A DNA stretch of 51,240 bases from Chara braunii (taxonomy: Eukaryota; Streptophyta; Charophyceae; Charales; Characeae). The notes below the pieces were generated by a model, which ran no database searches, was not told the origin of the DNA, and was given only the letters and a program-made list of their open reading frames with translations. A program made the position numbers and the translations under genes. The number at the start of each line of letters is the position of its first letter. Position 1 is the first letter of the stretch. This document shows, piece by piece, positions 42,300 through 50,383 of the stretch. The DNA lies in contig BFEA01000086.1 in the NCBI GenBank assembly GCA_003427395.1, positions 1,508,575-1,559,814 on the forward strand, in the 5' to 3' direction.

Positions 42300-42446
42300 T
42301 AGTGCGAATAGACTCACACTATGCATACAGCCCGTTGAATTCCATGTCCGCCCCCTTACTTGTCTCTCGTTCATCATGCCCCGTCCCCTTCAGTATACCC
42401 CATTGCATGACAAACTGTCTATCTAATTACGAGTTCATTCACACTT
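42300..42446. promoter_or_regulatory. Two 22-bp motif copies downstream of A2
   Basis: 42300-42321 reads TAGTGCGA-ATAGAC-TCACACTA, in which the outermost pair has changed on both sides (A:T to T:A). 42425-42446 reads AATTACGA-GTTCAT-TCACACTT. Confidence 0.6.
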
Positions 42447-42529
42447 TGCCAACATCAGACGGTCTTAACTTCGCCGTTTACCCACCTCTCCGTATATGAC
42501 AAGGGCGCTGTTCTATCTTCTGATGCAGG

Positions 42530-42997
42530 ATGTCGTCTGGAAGTTTCAGTGGGACGATCGTTGTCAGAGACCTCGGCTATTGCGAAAGTCTACGAAGTGC
42601 AGTTGTTGCCGCAGCTGAGAACATTTATGGTTTAGAGTGGTTTGGCAACATTGGGCTTCCTAGATACCGGTGCCTTCCGGTCCCCGAAGACGTTCGCGCT
42701 CGTGTCTAGCCGTCTGTTTCGCCCCCGCCTACCCCAGCTTTTCAGTACATTATGATGGTCACGCTACGCAACAGGCCCGTCTTCAGAATTGATTTCTACA
42801 TTGCTTCAGAAGGGGAGTTGAGAAGCTGTTTGTATTATTCGTACGTAACCAGCACATCTTTCGATAGAATGCCAGAAGGTTGTGAGTCTGCCATTACGTT
42901 TTTCTTATCAATCTTCATCATGCATATCGCCTCGTGCTTGGATGAAAAATTATTCCTTGTATACTTTCATTTGATTTGTTGTGTAATTGCAATATAA
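42530..42997 (+). pseudogene. Small ORF with one TAG, unknown
   Basis: From ATG 42530, directly after tgatgcag, the frame reads MSSGSFSGTIVVRDLGYCES and ends at TAG 42707-42709 after 59 residues. The same frame then stays open for 96 more codons (SPPPTPAFQYIMMVTLRNRP, RSCLYYSYVTSTSFDRMPEG, then a hydrophobic tail). A single CAG-to-TAG change would explain the break. The hydrophobic C-terminal ~35 residues may be read past the true end. No family recognised. Confidence 0.45.
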
Positions 42998-43038
42998 ATA
43001 TTATTGTATATTGATTATATATGATTATATATGATTAT

Positions 43039-43079
43039 ATATGTTGTAATCATCAAAAATATTGATGATTACAACATAT
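43039..43079. repeat. Perfect 18-bp inverted repeat
   Basis: atatgttgtaatcatcaa (43039-43056) and its exact complement (43062-43079) with a 5-base loop, preceded by three atgattatat units. It lies just 3' of the small ORF in an AT-rich island. Confidence 0.92.
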
Positions 43080-43440
43080 TCTGATTATTATTATATCTTA
43101 TTATTTATCTTAAGATGATGACAGTCCCCCGTTCTGGGAAGACCGTTGCTCGTTCCAAATCCGTCACTAGAGCAATTTGAATCGAGTTTTAAAAGATTTA
43201 CTCATGCGCGACTTGCCGAATATCGAAGCAGATCTTGAGGCTCGAATTCTCGAACCAAGTCCTTTTAATCGAGTTCAACATAGACGACCGCAACGACAAA
43301 GATCGAGGGAGGCTACTCGAAGACTGAACATGCTGCTACCATGAAGATCGTACTAACTCTTCTCACCCGACGCATGCTACGAAGATACTCATCACCTCAG
43401 GGTATTCGGATTCTATATGTGAATAGACTCCCATTTATCA
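43080..43440. other. Spacer, possible decayed coding sequence
   Basis: A short frame MMTVPRSGKTVARSKSVTRA breaks quickly. The remainder has no convincing gene. The transposase-tail relic just downstream suggests this could be more of the same worn copy. Confidence 0.35.
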
Positions 43441-43454
43441 CCTCACTCCTTTTG

Positions 43455-43520
43455 CAGTGGGTCTGACCCTATCACAAGGTGTCCCGTTCTGGCTTGGATG
43501 AGCTTCTGTCTGGGATGTGG
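43455..43520 (+). pseudogene. Relic of a second transposase C-terminus
   Basis: LSQGVPFWLG, a TGA (43499-43501), then ASVWDVG aligns with LSQGVTFWVGRAQSEVV of the transposase at about 39510-39560, and the DNA is about 75% identical by eye over 50 bases. A CGA or AGA to TGA change would explain the stop. Confidence 0.55.
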
Positions 43521-43599
43521 GCAGTTGAACATCGTGTCGGGTTCGGATGACCTTTTGTCTAATACAGGACTTTGGCGTGAATCAGCGTTCATGTGGTCT

Positions 43600-44215
43600 T
43601 CGGCTCGAATCAGCGTTCGTGTAGGTCTTCGACATGTTCGTATTAGAGGTTGGGTTTGTTTCATGTGTAATGCAGGACTTTTCGGCTTGTGGCGAAGAGG
43701 GGGAGTGATATAGACTGTACGGAAGCGTCTTCTGTAGAAAATGGCATGTCATGTAGAGTATATGACGTGGGCTGGAATGATGTTTGGAATGCCTACATGT
43801 ATCTGAGAACGTGTACTTCAATGATTTTTGGAAAGGCTTCATGTACTTTGTGGATTTTGGAAAGCTTCCGTGTCCTTTGCAATTTTGTTCGGCACGAATC
43901 AGCGTTTGTGTAGGTCTTCGGCTTGAATCAACTTTCGTGTAGGTTTTTAACATGTTCGTATTAGTGGTAGGGTTTGTTTCATGTGTAATGTCGGACTTTT
44001 CGGCTTGTGGCGAAGAGGGGGAGTGATATAGACTGTACGGAAGTGTCTTCTGTAGATAAGGGTATATCATGTAGACTATACGACGTGGGCTGGAATGATT
44101 TTTGGAATGCCTACATGTTCCTTAGAACGTGTCCTTCAATGATTTTTGGAAAGGCTCCATGTACTTTGTGAATTTTGGAAAGCTTCCGTGTACTTTGCAA
44201 TTTTGTATTGATTTG
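43600..44215 (+). repeat. Tandem duplication, two ~300-bp units
   Basis: 43600-43887 and 43888-44215 share long stretches (ttcggcttgtggcgaagagg, ggagtgatatagactgtacg, gacgtgggctggaatgat). No protein is conserved between the copies, so this looks non-coding. Smaller repeats of tgatttttggaaag continue to about 44300. Confidence 0.85.
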
Positions 44216-44750
44216 TTTTTTGAAAACAGCTCTGTGTACTTTGCAATTTGCCATTGAATGATTTTTTTGCATTGAATGATTTCTGGAAACTCTCCTTGTG
44301 GTCGGCAACTTCACCTTTTAGAAAAACACTAGGCAACTTGAAGGCGATGACAAGAGTTACTTATAGGAATGTATATGTATCTTCTCCACACAAAGATTTG
44401 ATGACATTTTCACCGGGTAATATGCAAATGACAAGCCAACGTCCATATTAAATCATCACGCTGATGGTGTGCGCACCTGGTTCTCCATCTAAGTGCGAGT
44501 TCATTCTCACTTCTGGTGTGAACGACGAACACCCTGCAACTGTTTCCCTCTCTCCTATTCTTCAACTGCACCCTCCATCTAAGTGCGAGTTCATTCGCAC
44601 TTTGAATGAACGCATCGCACTTTGCTTCAACTTGACCTTTGAGAAAACAACAGGCAACCTGCAAATGTTTCCCTCTCTCCTTCTCTCCCGACTTCCGTAA
44701 ATGAACCGTCGGTAAGCACCTGCACATCACGAAACAAGAGCACGTCCCAA
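44216..44750. other. Spacer with two good 22-bp motif copies
   Basis: No gene. Motif at 44491-44512 (one arm mismatch) and 44581-44602 (perfect arms, AAGTGCGA-GTTCAT-TCGCACTT). Both are preceded by tccatct, and both share that preceding word with the copy at 46733. Confidence 0.65.
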
Positions 44751-44751
44751 T

Positions 44752-45310
44752 TGGAACATCGTCGGGTTCTTGCGATGTCGACTCCCGCATGATGACTACA
44801 CTGAACAGCGGCAGGATGACCGGTCCGCCTCTCCGATGTGGATCTAACAGTGGATTGCGTTAAATCTGCTCTCATAGATCCACATCGGGGATGGGGGCCG
44901 GGATCCAACCACAATTTGCTTGTAAGGCATCATATGATGTGTCGGTATAACCGACATCCAAAACTGCTTGGTGAGCATCTAGTGATACGCCAATAAGTTC
45001 CAAACACGGTCGCAAAGTCCCCTAAGAATGTTCATTATCGGTTCCTCACGTCGTCGATTCCCACATGATGAGAACAATAAACAACGGCAGAATGGCAGGT
45101 CCCCCTCGCCGGAATGGATTTAACGGTGGATTGCGTCAAATCTTCTCTCAAAGATCCACACCGGATACAAGGTCCTGCATTCAGCTGCTGCTTGCTGGTA
45201 AGCATAATATAATGTGTCCATACGATCGACATCCAAAACTGTTTGGTGAGCATCTAGTGCTATGCCAAGCAGTTCTGCCGCAAGGTCCCCTAAGAATGCT
45301 TTTAGCACTA
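44752..45310. repeat. Tandem duplication, two ~280-bp units
   Basis: 44752-45030 and 45031-45310 share acatccaaaactg(c/t)ttggtgagcat and ggtggattgcgt(c/t)aaatct. On the minus strand the second unit has an open frame (LGDLAAELLGIALDAHQTVL, then WIFERRFDAIHR), and the first unit encodes a broken equivalent ending MWIYESRFNAIHC. A small duplicated gene is possible but not established. Confidence 0.7.
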
Positions 45311-45485
45311 GAGACCTGAGACCGCCGATTGTTTGACACTTCTTGAAGGTGGTCATTTCAACCGATGCAGAGGGTTCGTGGTCACTTCCATTGCTTGTAT
45401 ACGTGCCCGTGGGTGCTCGGCCTGGCATACATGTAGTGTTGTTTGACACTTCCTTACGGTTCTCTGTCGAATGCTGTTCAACTAG

Positions 45486-45529
45486 AGTCTCTCTCTCTCT
45501 CTCTTTGTCTCTGTCTCTCTCTCTCCTGC
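45486..45529. repeat. (TC)n microsatellite
   Basis: An interrupted tctctc run within gene-free sequence upstream of B1. Confidence 0.9.
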
Positions 45530-45771
45530 CATGCCCGTTGATGTGCCTCTCGCCCGGCTGGGTGCAGTGTGGCCGTGAGGTGGTGGTCATGTTCAACAAG
45601 ACGCCAGTCATCGGAGTTTCGACGGACGTCCTTGGGGGGCATGGTTATTTTCTTTCCCTGTGAGCTGGGTGAAAGCATTTGCTTAATTGTTTTTTGTTGT
45701 GGCCTGCAGGGCATTTGCCGATCACGATGGCCATGTCGGAGTTGATTATCCTGGGTGATTAGCGTGGGCGA

Positions 45772-46644
45772 ATGGCATACCCTTTCCCCCCATGCGCGCT
45801 GCGCGTCTCCGGCAGTGGAAACTCCACTGTTATTGACGGTGCGACGAGAGACGAGATGGAGTGTGATCCTTGGATGAAGGTCCCCCCGTTCACTGATGCT
45901 CCCCTGGACTCATGGAAGGAGCTTAAATGGGACATAATGCTCAGGGGGTGTCCGTGGGCGGACGACTACAAGTTCGCTAACATGTGCGAGTTTGGGAGTT
46001 TCATTCCCGTGCCTAGAGTTGTGCTGGGTTCAGTTCGGTGTCATTGCTTGAGTGCAAAGCTGAATATTCCTCGTCATCAAAATATGTTGGCCTGCAGTGT
46101 CGTGACTGCTTCGCCTCGCACATGGTCCCGCTCGCTGAAACACGAGTTGCTTGTCTGTGTACGACATTCCGAGTTCCTCGATCAGTACCTGTTGCGCTCT
46201 CCAGGGCTGTCGCCTCGAGTAGTTTCCTACTGCTGCGTTAGATTGCGTCTCGGAAAGTTATTCTTATCTAGGGTCCTTTGCGTCGCGTGTTCGAATCGGA
46301 GTAGGACCTTGACTGACGTTATGGTCTACGTGTCCAGGAATAAGTTGCACCTCGGGAGAGACATTATCGGTTTGGTCACAATAGAATACAAAGGGACATG
46401 GGATTTGGTAATCGGGGGTAAGGTGGACGATGTGGACGCTTGGCGTGAGGTTGAAGCTCAAGCGTCCTCTATACGGGATGCTATAGGGAGGTCTCTGGCC
46501 GGAAGGACCGGGTTCGTTCGCATGAAATATATTTCTATGTTCGCAGAAGATGCTCCAGTCGATGCGCTGCAGTGTCTTACGTTCGGGTCGCCTCTTCGAA
46601 CTTTGAATGAACGCATGTACACACCGGCCTGTCGTCATCGGTAG
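45772..46644 (+). CDS. Family B protein, copy 1 (B1)
   Basis: A 290-residue intact frame. No known family recognised. It shares an ordered set of blocks with B2 and B3: IDGATRDEM, CDPWMKVPPF, RGCPWADDYKFANMCEFGSF, then FLDQYLLRSPGLSPRVVSYC, CVRLRL, LSRVLCVACSNRSRTLTDVM, VSRNKL, WDLVIGGKV and GFVRMKYISMFAEDA. Trp and Cys are conserved between copies, suggesting a folded soluble domain. No signal or membrane segment. An acceptor-like ggcctgcag lies 63 bases upstream. The N-terminus (MAYPFPPC) lacks the SPE(T/K)H block of B2/B3, so the true start may be upstream or altered. Confidence 0.62.
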   Translation: MAYPFPPCALRVSGSGNSTVIDGATRDEMECDPWMKVPPFTDAPLDSWKELKWDIMLRGCPWADDYKFANMCEFGSFIPVPRVVLGSVRCHCLSAKLNIPRHQNMLACSVVTASPRTWSRSLKHELLVCVRHSEFLDQYLLRSPGLSPRVVSYCCVRLRLGKLFLSRVLCVACSNRSRTLTDVMVYVSRNKLHLGRDIIGLVTIEYKGTWDLVIGGKVDDVDAWREVEAQASSIRDAIGRSLAGRTGFVRMKYISMFAEDAPVDALQCLTFGSPLRTLNERMYTPACRHR

Positions 46645-46732
46645 AAGTGAAAGTTATGAACGGATGTTACACGCCGATTTCCTTATACATTACACAAATG
46701 AGCTCATGGTGTGTGCACCTATCTCTCCATCT

Positions 46733-46832
46733 AAGTGCGAGTTCATTCGCACTTGCTGTGTGCACCACGAGCATTCCACTTCAGCGGTGTGACCACTTGT
46801 CTCTCCATCTAACTGCGACTTCACTCGCTCTT
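46733..46832. promoter_or_regulatory. Two 22-bp motif copies between B1 and B2
   Basis: 46733-46754 has perfect arms and the same sequence as 44581-44602. 46811-46832 is degenerate (AACTGCGA-CTTCAC-TCGCTCTT). Each follows ctctccatct. Confidence 0.65.
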
Positions 46833-47045
46833 GTGCTCTGAACCCCGAGCAATCCGCTTGAGTGAATGTCTTGACGACTGCGTGTGGGCGTGGCCACGGG
46901 AGTTCCCGTTCGCCAACTGTGTTCATACACGTTGTCATGCCCGTGTGTATCGTTTGGTATGTGCGCATGGTGTGTAGGGTGTGTAATCGAGGCGGCCTTC
47001 TCGACACCACGATTCTTTGAGTCGATCTTCTCGACACCACAAACC

Positions 47046-47987
47046 ATGAGTCCCGAAACGCACATTCGCTTGGCAGAACCGTTTCCTTGCACGAGATCAG
47101 TGCAACATTTCAACAGTGTGACTACGATCCACGGAGCGACCGCAGAGGACTTCGACGAGGACCCCTGGATGACCGTCGTCCCATGCATGGACGGGCATAT
47201 TGACGATTGGTGCGATGGGAATTGGGCCACGATGGAGAGTCGCTGCCCTTGGGCAAGCCAGTACAAATTCGCCAACATGTTGGAGTTCGGGAACCTCATC
47301 CCGCTGTCTGACGCTGTCCTCGGACACAAGTTCCTGAACCATATGCGCAGAGCACTGGGCTGCATTAGCCGCCGTTTCAGCCGCTTCGAGTGCCACTACG
47401 TCAGGTCGTCGCCACGAACTTGGGGAGGCTCGCGGAAACAAGAGTTGGTGGACTGCGCTTGTCACTGCTCGTTCCTGGACCAGTACCCGCTCCGGTGCCC
47501 CGGGAATTCTCCACAAGTTGTGTCATACTGTTGTGTGCGATTGAAAGTGTCCGGGTCTGATTTCGCCAGAGTTCTATGTGTCGTTGCGTCGAACAAGAGC
47601 AGGAAACTCGTCGATGCAGTTGTGCTTGTATCACGCAACGAGGTGGTAATTGAGGGGTCCAAATTCGTGCCGACGCGCGGGCCTGAACGTGTAGATGGGT
47701 GGCGAGATTTGGTTATAGCAGGGTCGGTCCAAAACTTTTCGTTGCATCATGAGGTCGAGGAGAAAGTGTCCGATATACGGGATTGTATAAGGAATTCCTT
47801 AGCACGATCGGGAGTGTTTGTCAGGATGAAATACATGTCCGTCTTTTCGGAGAGTGCATCAGTTGACGAACCGCAGATCCGCGTGTACGGATCATCAATG
47901 AATGCTTTGTATGGCTTCGGTACACGACCTCGTCCCCGAGGAACCCCGAATGTCACTAGATCTGGACGTGTGGTCAGACTTAAGTGA
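47046..47987 (+). CDS. Family B protein, copy 2 (B2)
   Basis: A 313-residue frame from ATG 47046 (MSPETHIRLAEPFP). This start matches the start region of B3. An in-frame ATG upstream at 46884 would add 54 residues of unlikely composition. Blocks: EDFDEDPWMTVVPCMDGHID, ESRCPWASQYKFANMLEFGN, FLDQYPLRCPGNSPQVVSYC, FARVLCVVASNKSRKLVDAV, WRDLVIAGSV, GVFVRMKYMSVFSES, and a basic tail GRVVRLK. It is intact and the best representative of the family. The stop TGA (47985-47987) is inside the first of three consecutive 22-bp motif copies. Function unknown. Confidence 0.68.
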   Translation: MSPETHIRLAEPFPCTRSVQHFNSVTTIHGATAEDFDEDPWMTVVPCMDGHIDDWCDGNWATMESRCPWASQYKFANMLEFGNLIPLSDAVLGHKFLNHMRRALGCISRRFSRFECHYVRSSPRTWGGSRKQELVDCACHCSFLDQYPLRCPGNSPQVVSYCCVRLKVSGSDFARVLCVVASNKSRKLVDAVVLVSRNEVVIEGSKFVPTRGPERVDGWRDLVIAGSVQNFSLHHEVEEKVSDIRDCIRNSLARSGVFVRMKYMSVFSESASVDEPQIRVYGSSMNALYGFGTRPRPRGTPNVTRSGRVVRLK

Positions 47988-48052
47988 GAGTTCACTCGCA
48001 CTTTGCTTAAGTGAGGGTTAACTCGCACGTAAGTGAGAGTTCACTCGCACTT
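47982..48052. promoter_or_regulatory. Three consecutive 22-bp motif copies at the B2 stop
   Basis: 47982-48003 (AAGTGAGA-GTTCAC-TCGCACTT), 48009-48030 and 48031-48052 in direct orientation. The first overlaps the end of B2. The position directly at the 3' end suggests a role in 3'-end formation or transcript stability, by inference only. Confidence 0.65.
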
Positions 48053-48201
48053 TGATTAAGTGACGAGTTTGTCGATATGTAATGCGGGCGTGACGGTTGA
48101 GTGTTGGCCGCACCAGGGGACTTATCATTGGACAACTTTATTTACGACGGTCTACACATCTGTTTGTGTCGTTTGTGTGTCTGTGATGTGTAGGGAGTGT
48201 A

Positions 48202-48640
48202 ATGCCGTCGAGACCTTCGACAAGCGTCAACGTGAGTCCCGAGAAACACATGCGCTTGGCAAAACCGTTTTCACCTTGTGCGACATCGGTGCGGCATTAT
48301 GACGGTCAAACGTGGATCGACGAAGCAGCCAAGGAGGACTTCGACTTCGACGAGGACCCATGGATGCCCGTCAAACCGTACATGAACCGGCATCTTGACG
48401 AATGAAACAATAATGATTGGAAGGCGATGGAGCGTGTCTGCCCTTGGGCAAGCCATTACAAGTTTGCCAACATGTTAGAGTTTGGGAGCCTCATTGCACT
48501 GCCTGATGGTGTCCTCCAGCGAAAGACCCTGGACGATAAGGGTAAACCGATCCGCTATAACAACGGCTGCCCCCCGGTGTGCAGGGCTCTAGGGGTCCAG
48601 GGGGTCCAGGGGGTCCAAAGGTAAAGCCCGCGACCGTCAC
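48202..48640 (+). pseudogene. Family B copy 3 (B3), truncated, one in-frame TGA
   Basis: Matches the first ~130 residues of B2: SPEKHMRLAKPF, DFDFDEDPWMPVKPYMNRHL, a TGA (48403-48405) where B2 has Trp (HIDDW), then ERVCPWASHYKFANMLEFGS. The start codon of B2 corresponds to GTG at 48232. Homology stops near 48590, where a ggggtcca triplicate begins. The C-terminal 60% is gone. Upstream sequence (gtgtgtagggtgtgtaat-like) is also shared with B2, so the duplication included the 5' flank. Confidence 0.72.
48590..48625. repeat. ggggtcca(g) triplicate
   Basis: Three copies of a 9-10-bp unit at the point where B3 loses homology to B2. A related ggaccccc stretch lies at 49961-49980 beside a MITE. Confidence 0.7.
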
Positions 48641-48684
48641 CTTGAATTTTTTGTGGGGATTTGCAACTGACAACACTGTCATAT

Positions 48685-48849
48685 GGGCCTCGCCACACCA
48701 CTGTCGAAACGAAAAACGAAAGAATGCATCTACCCCAGAAAGTGGCAAGATGCATCCGTTGCTATTCATAGTAACCGATGCATCTTGCCACGTTCTGCGT
48801 GAAGATGCACTCGAACTTTTTTCGTTTCGACAGTGGTGTGGCCAGGCCC
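48685..48849. mobile_element. PIF/Harbinger-type MITE 1 (165 bp)
   Basis: Terminal inverted repeats of about 30 bp, gggcctcgccacaccactgt on the left and its near-complement on the right, continuing tcgaaacgaaaa. An internal inverted repeat (tgcatcttgccac) is also present. The flanks are catat/atatg, palindromic, so the target duplication cannot be fixed. Confidence 0.8.
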
Positions 48850-49289
48850 ATATGGTTTAGGTAGAGTGTGGTGACCCCGCACTCATCTGGACTTGGCTGT
48901 ATTAGTGAAGATTCAAGATTGTCTTTTTCTTCGAAAAAAGAGAACTCCAGGATAGTTCCATCTGCAAGGAATACAAATACCAATACCAGTTCTCCATCTG
49001 CAAGGAATCCAAATACCAATACCAGTTTCTGACTGTTCTCCTGTGATTCAGAAATGGATGGCCGAAAACGCGCCTAATAGCGAATCATTATGATGACATA
49101 ATTATTGTGGAATCATGCCCCAGTTTGACAGCCTGGCAGTCAGTCAGAATGGGCATGCACTTCCTTTGGACATGTGTTGAAGCACCAGCAGTACACCACA
49201 CATCCGCCTGCGGGTGTCAGCATGAAGCCTGCACCATGTCGGAGGCCACCAATTCGTTTTGGGGGAAACTACGCGGGAGTCACAAATAA
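48850..49289. other. Gene-free spacer
   Basis: A tandem pair of ccatctgcaaggaa(t/ta)ccaaataccaataccag units at about 48957-49025. Otherwise nothing recognised. Confidence 0.5.
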
Positions 49290-49437
49290 AAAGAGTTATA
49301 ATTGAACTATGGGCCAAGATACATTTTCAAATTGCAGTTCGGGCAATGAATGCAACGCAGTTCTGGCCAGGTAGGGTGCCCCAAGTGCAATTGCAAACTG
49401 TATCTTGCCCTATAGTGCAATTATGACTCCTTTTTTT
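49290..49437. mobile_element. Fold-back MITE, second family
   Basis: Inverted arms of about 52 bp, gagttataattgaactatgg / complement of ctatagtgcaattatgactc, about 80% identical by eye. The right arm is followed by a T run to 49454. Non-coding. Confidence 0.7.
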
Positions 49438-49588
49438 TTTTTTTTTTTTTTTTTCTACTGAAGTTACCCTAAGGCTTTTCTTTTTTCAATGGCGCCCCAC
49501 GCAGCAGCACGGGGCCTCCCCTAGTTTGGCTTGTGGCGACAAAAAAAAAGTTCTGCTGCAAGGCTGGGGCCGCGTACTTGCGGTGTAA

Positions 49589-49941
49589 GGGCCTCGCCAC
49601 ACCAATGTCGAAACATCACGACATTCGACATATGTCAGGAAATTCTCGACATTGCCTCTTTCGACAGAAAGACGCTCTTCGCCAAACAGCATGGGGTGAA
49701 GATAGGACAAACGTTGGTCCGTTCTCCTTTTCTACATTTGGGCAAGAACTCGACATCCCATAGGAGGACTTTTGAAAATGTCCAAAACGCAGGCTGGGAA
49801 ACGAGCCCTTCTCGACATGAGGTGTAGAAACCCTTTCCCTGACAGCTCCTGAATTTTTTTTCGCATTTTGGATTTCGACATGCTGTGTGGCGAGGAGAAA
49901 ATTTCAGAAATGCCATTTTCGACATTGGTGTGGCGAGGCCC
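49589..49941. mobile_element. PIF/Harbinger-type MITE 2 (353 bp)
   Basis: Ends gggcctcgccacaccaatgt and its exact complement, with TAA on both sides (49586-49588, 49942-49944), the 3-bp T-W-A duplication typical of PIF/Harbinger. The interior has further tcgac(a)tt inverted words and no transposase. Confidence 0.88.
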
Positions 49942-50256
49942 TAAGACGGGAATGATATGGACCCCCGGCGGGCCCCCAGTGCATGGAGTTCACCAAAAAA
50001 AAAAAAAAGAGCGGAATGATATTGAGAAGATTACTAACGGCACCCAAGAGCCTAGCTCAGTGTGGACCACACCCATGAACTGTTGAAATGCAGACCAGGT
50101 GCTGTGTTCGGATCCAGATGATGATGGAACTTAACGAGTAAGACCGACTACTAATGAATTGCCTGGGGCTGGTCAGCTCAATGATAATATCTCAAGGCCG
50201 TCGCCCTTACAAAAAAAAAAAAAAAGATTACTAACAGCTGTCAGTGAGAGAAATTT
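49942..50256. other. Gene-free spacer
   Basis: Two A runs (about 49994-50007 and 50212-50225) may mark ends of small retroposed fragments. No gene. Confidence 0.4.
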
Positions 50257-50259
50257 TAA

Positions 50260-50383
50260 GGGCACGACAACACACCACTCTCGAAATGTGCAAAATGAGA
50301 ATGAACTTCCCGCTAGAACATGGCCAGATGCATCCGCCACAATTTTGTCTTTTTCACATTTGGAGAGTGGTGTGGCGAGGCCC
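50260..50383. mobile_element. PIF/Harbinger-type MITE 3 (124 bp)
   Basis: Left end gggcacgacaacacaccact, right end complement of gggcctcgccacaccactct, TAA duplications at 50257-50259 and 50384-50386. Shorter and more diverged than MITE 2, same terminal family. Confidence 0.85.

Noticed and set aside
44410-45714. Minus-strand frames such as those at 44410-44790 and 45478-45714
   Set aside because: They run through motif copies and the TC microsatellite and have no conserved blocks. Only the duplicated WIFERRFDAIHR segment was kept, as a possibility.
28437-48052. A CRISPR-like array made from the recurrent palindrome
   Set aside because: Spacing is irregular from 6 bp to several kb, copies lie between eukaryotic-style genes on both strands, and there are no cas genes or uniform spacers.
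38861-48405. A variant genetic code with UGA read as Trp
   Set aside because: TGA at 38861, 41457 and 48403 fits Trp positions, but TAG breaks occur as well (30583, 42707), TGG is used freely, and B2 ends naturally at a TGA. Transition decay of a silenced element explains all of these.
26182-48640. An integrated giant virus
   Set aside because: No capsid, packaging ATPase, DNA polymerase B or other core viral gene was seen, and at least one gene has a spliceosomal-type intron. Transposase-like content is a better fit.
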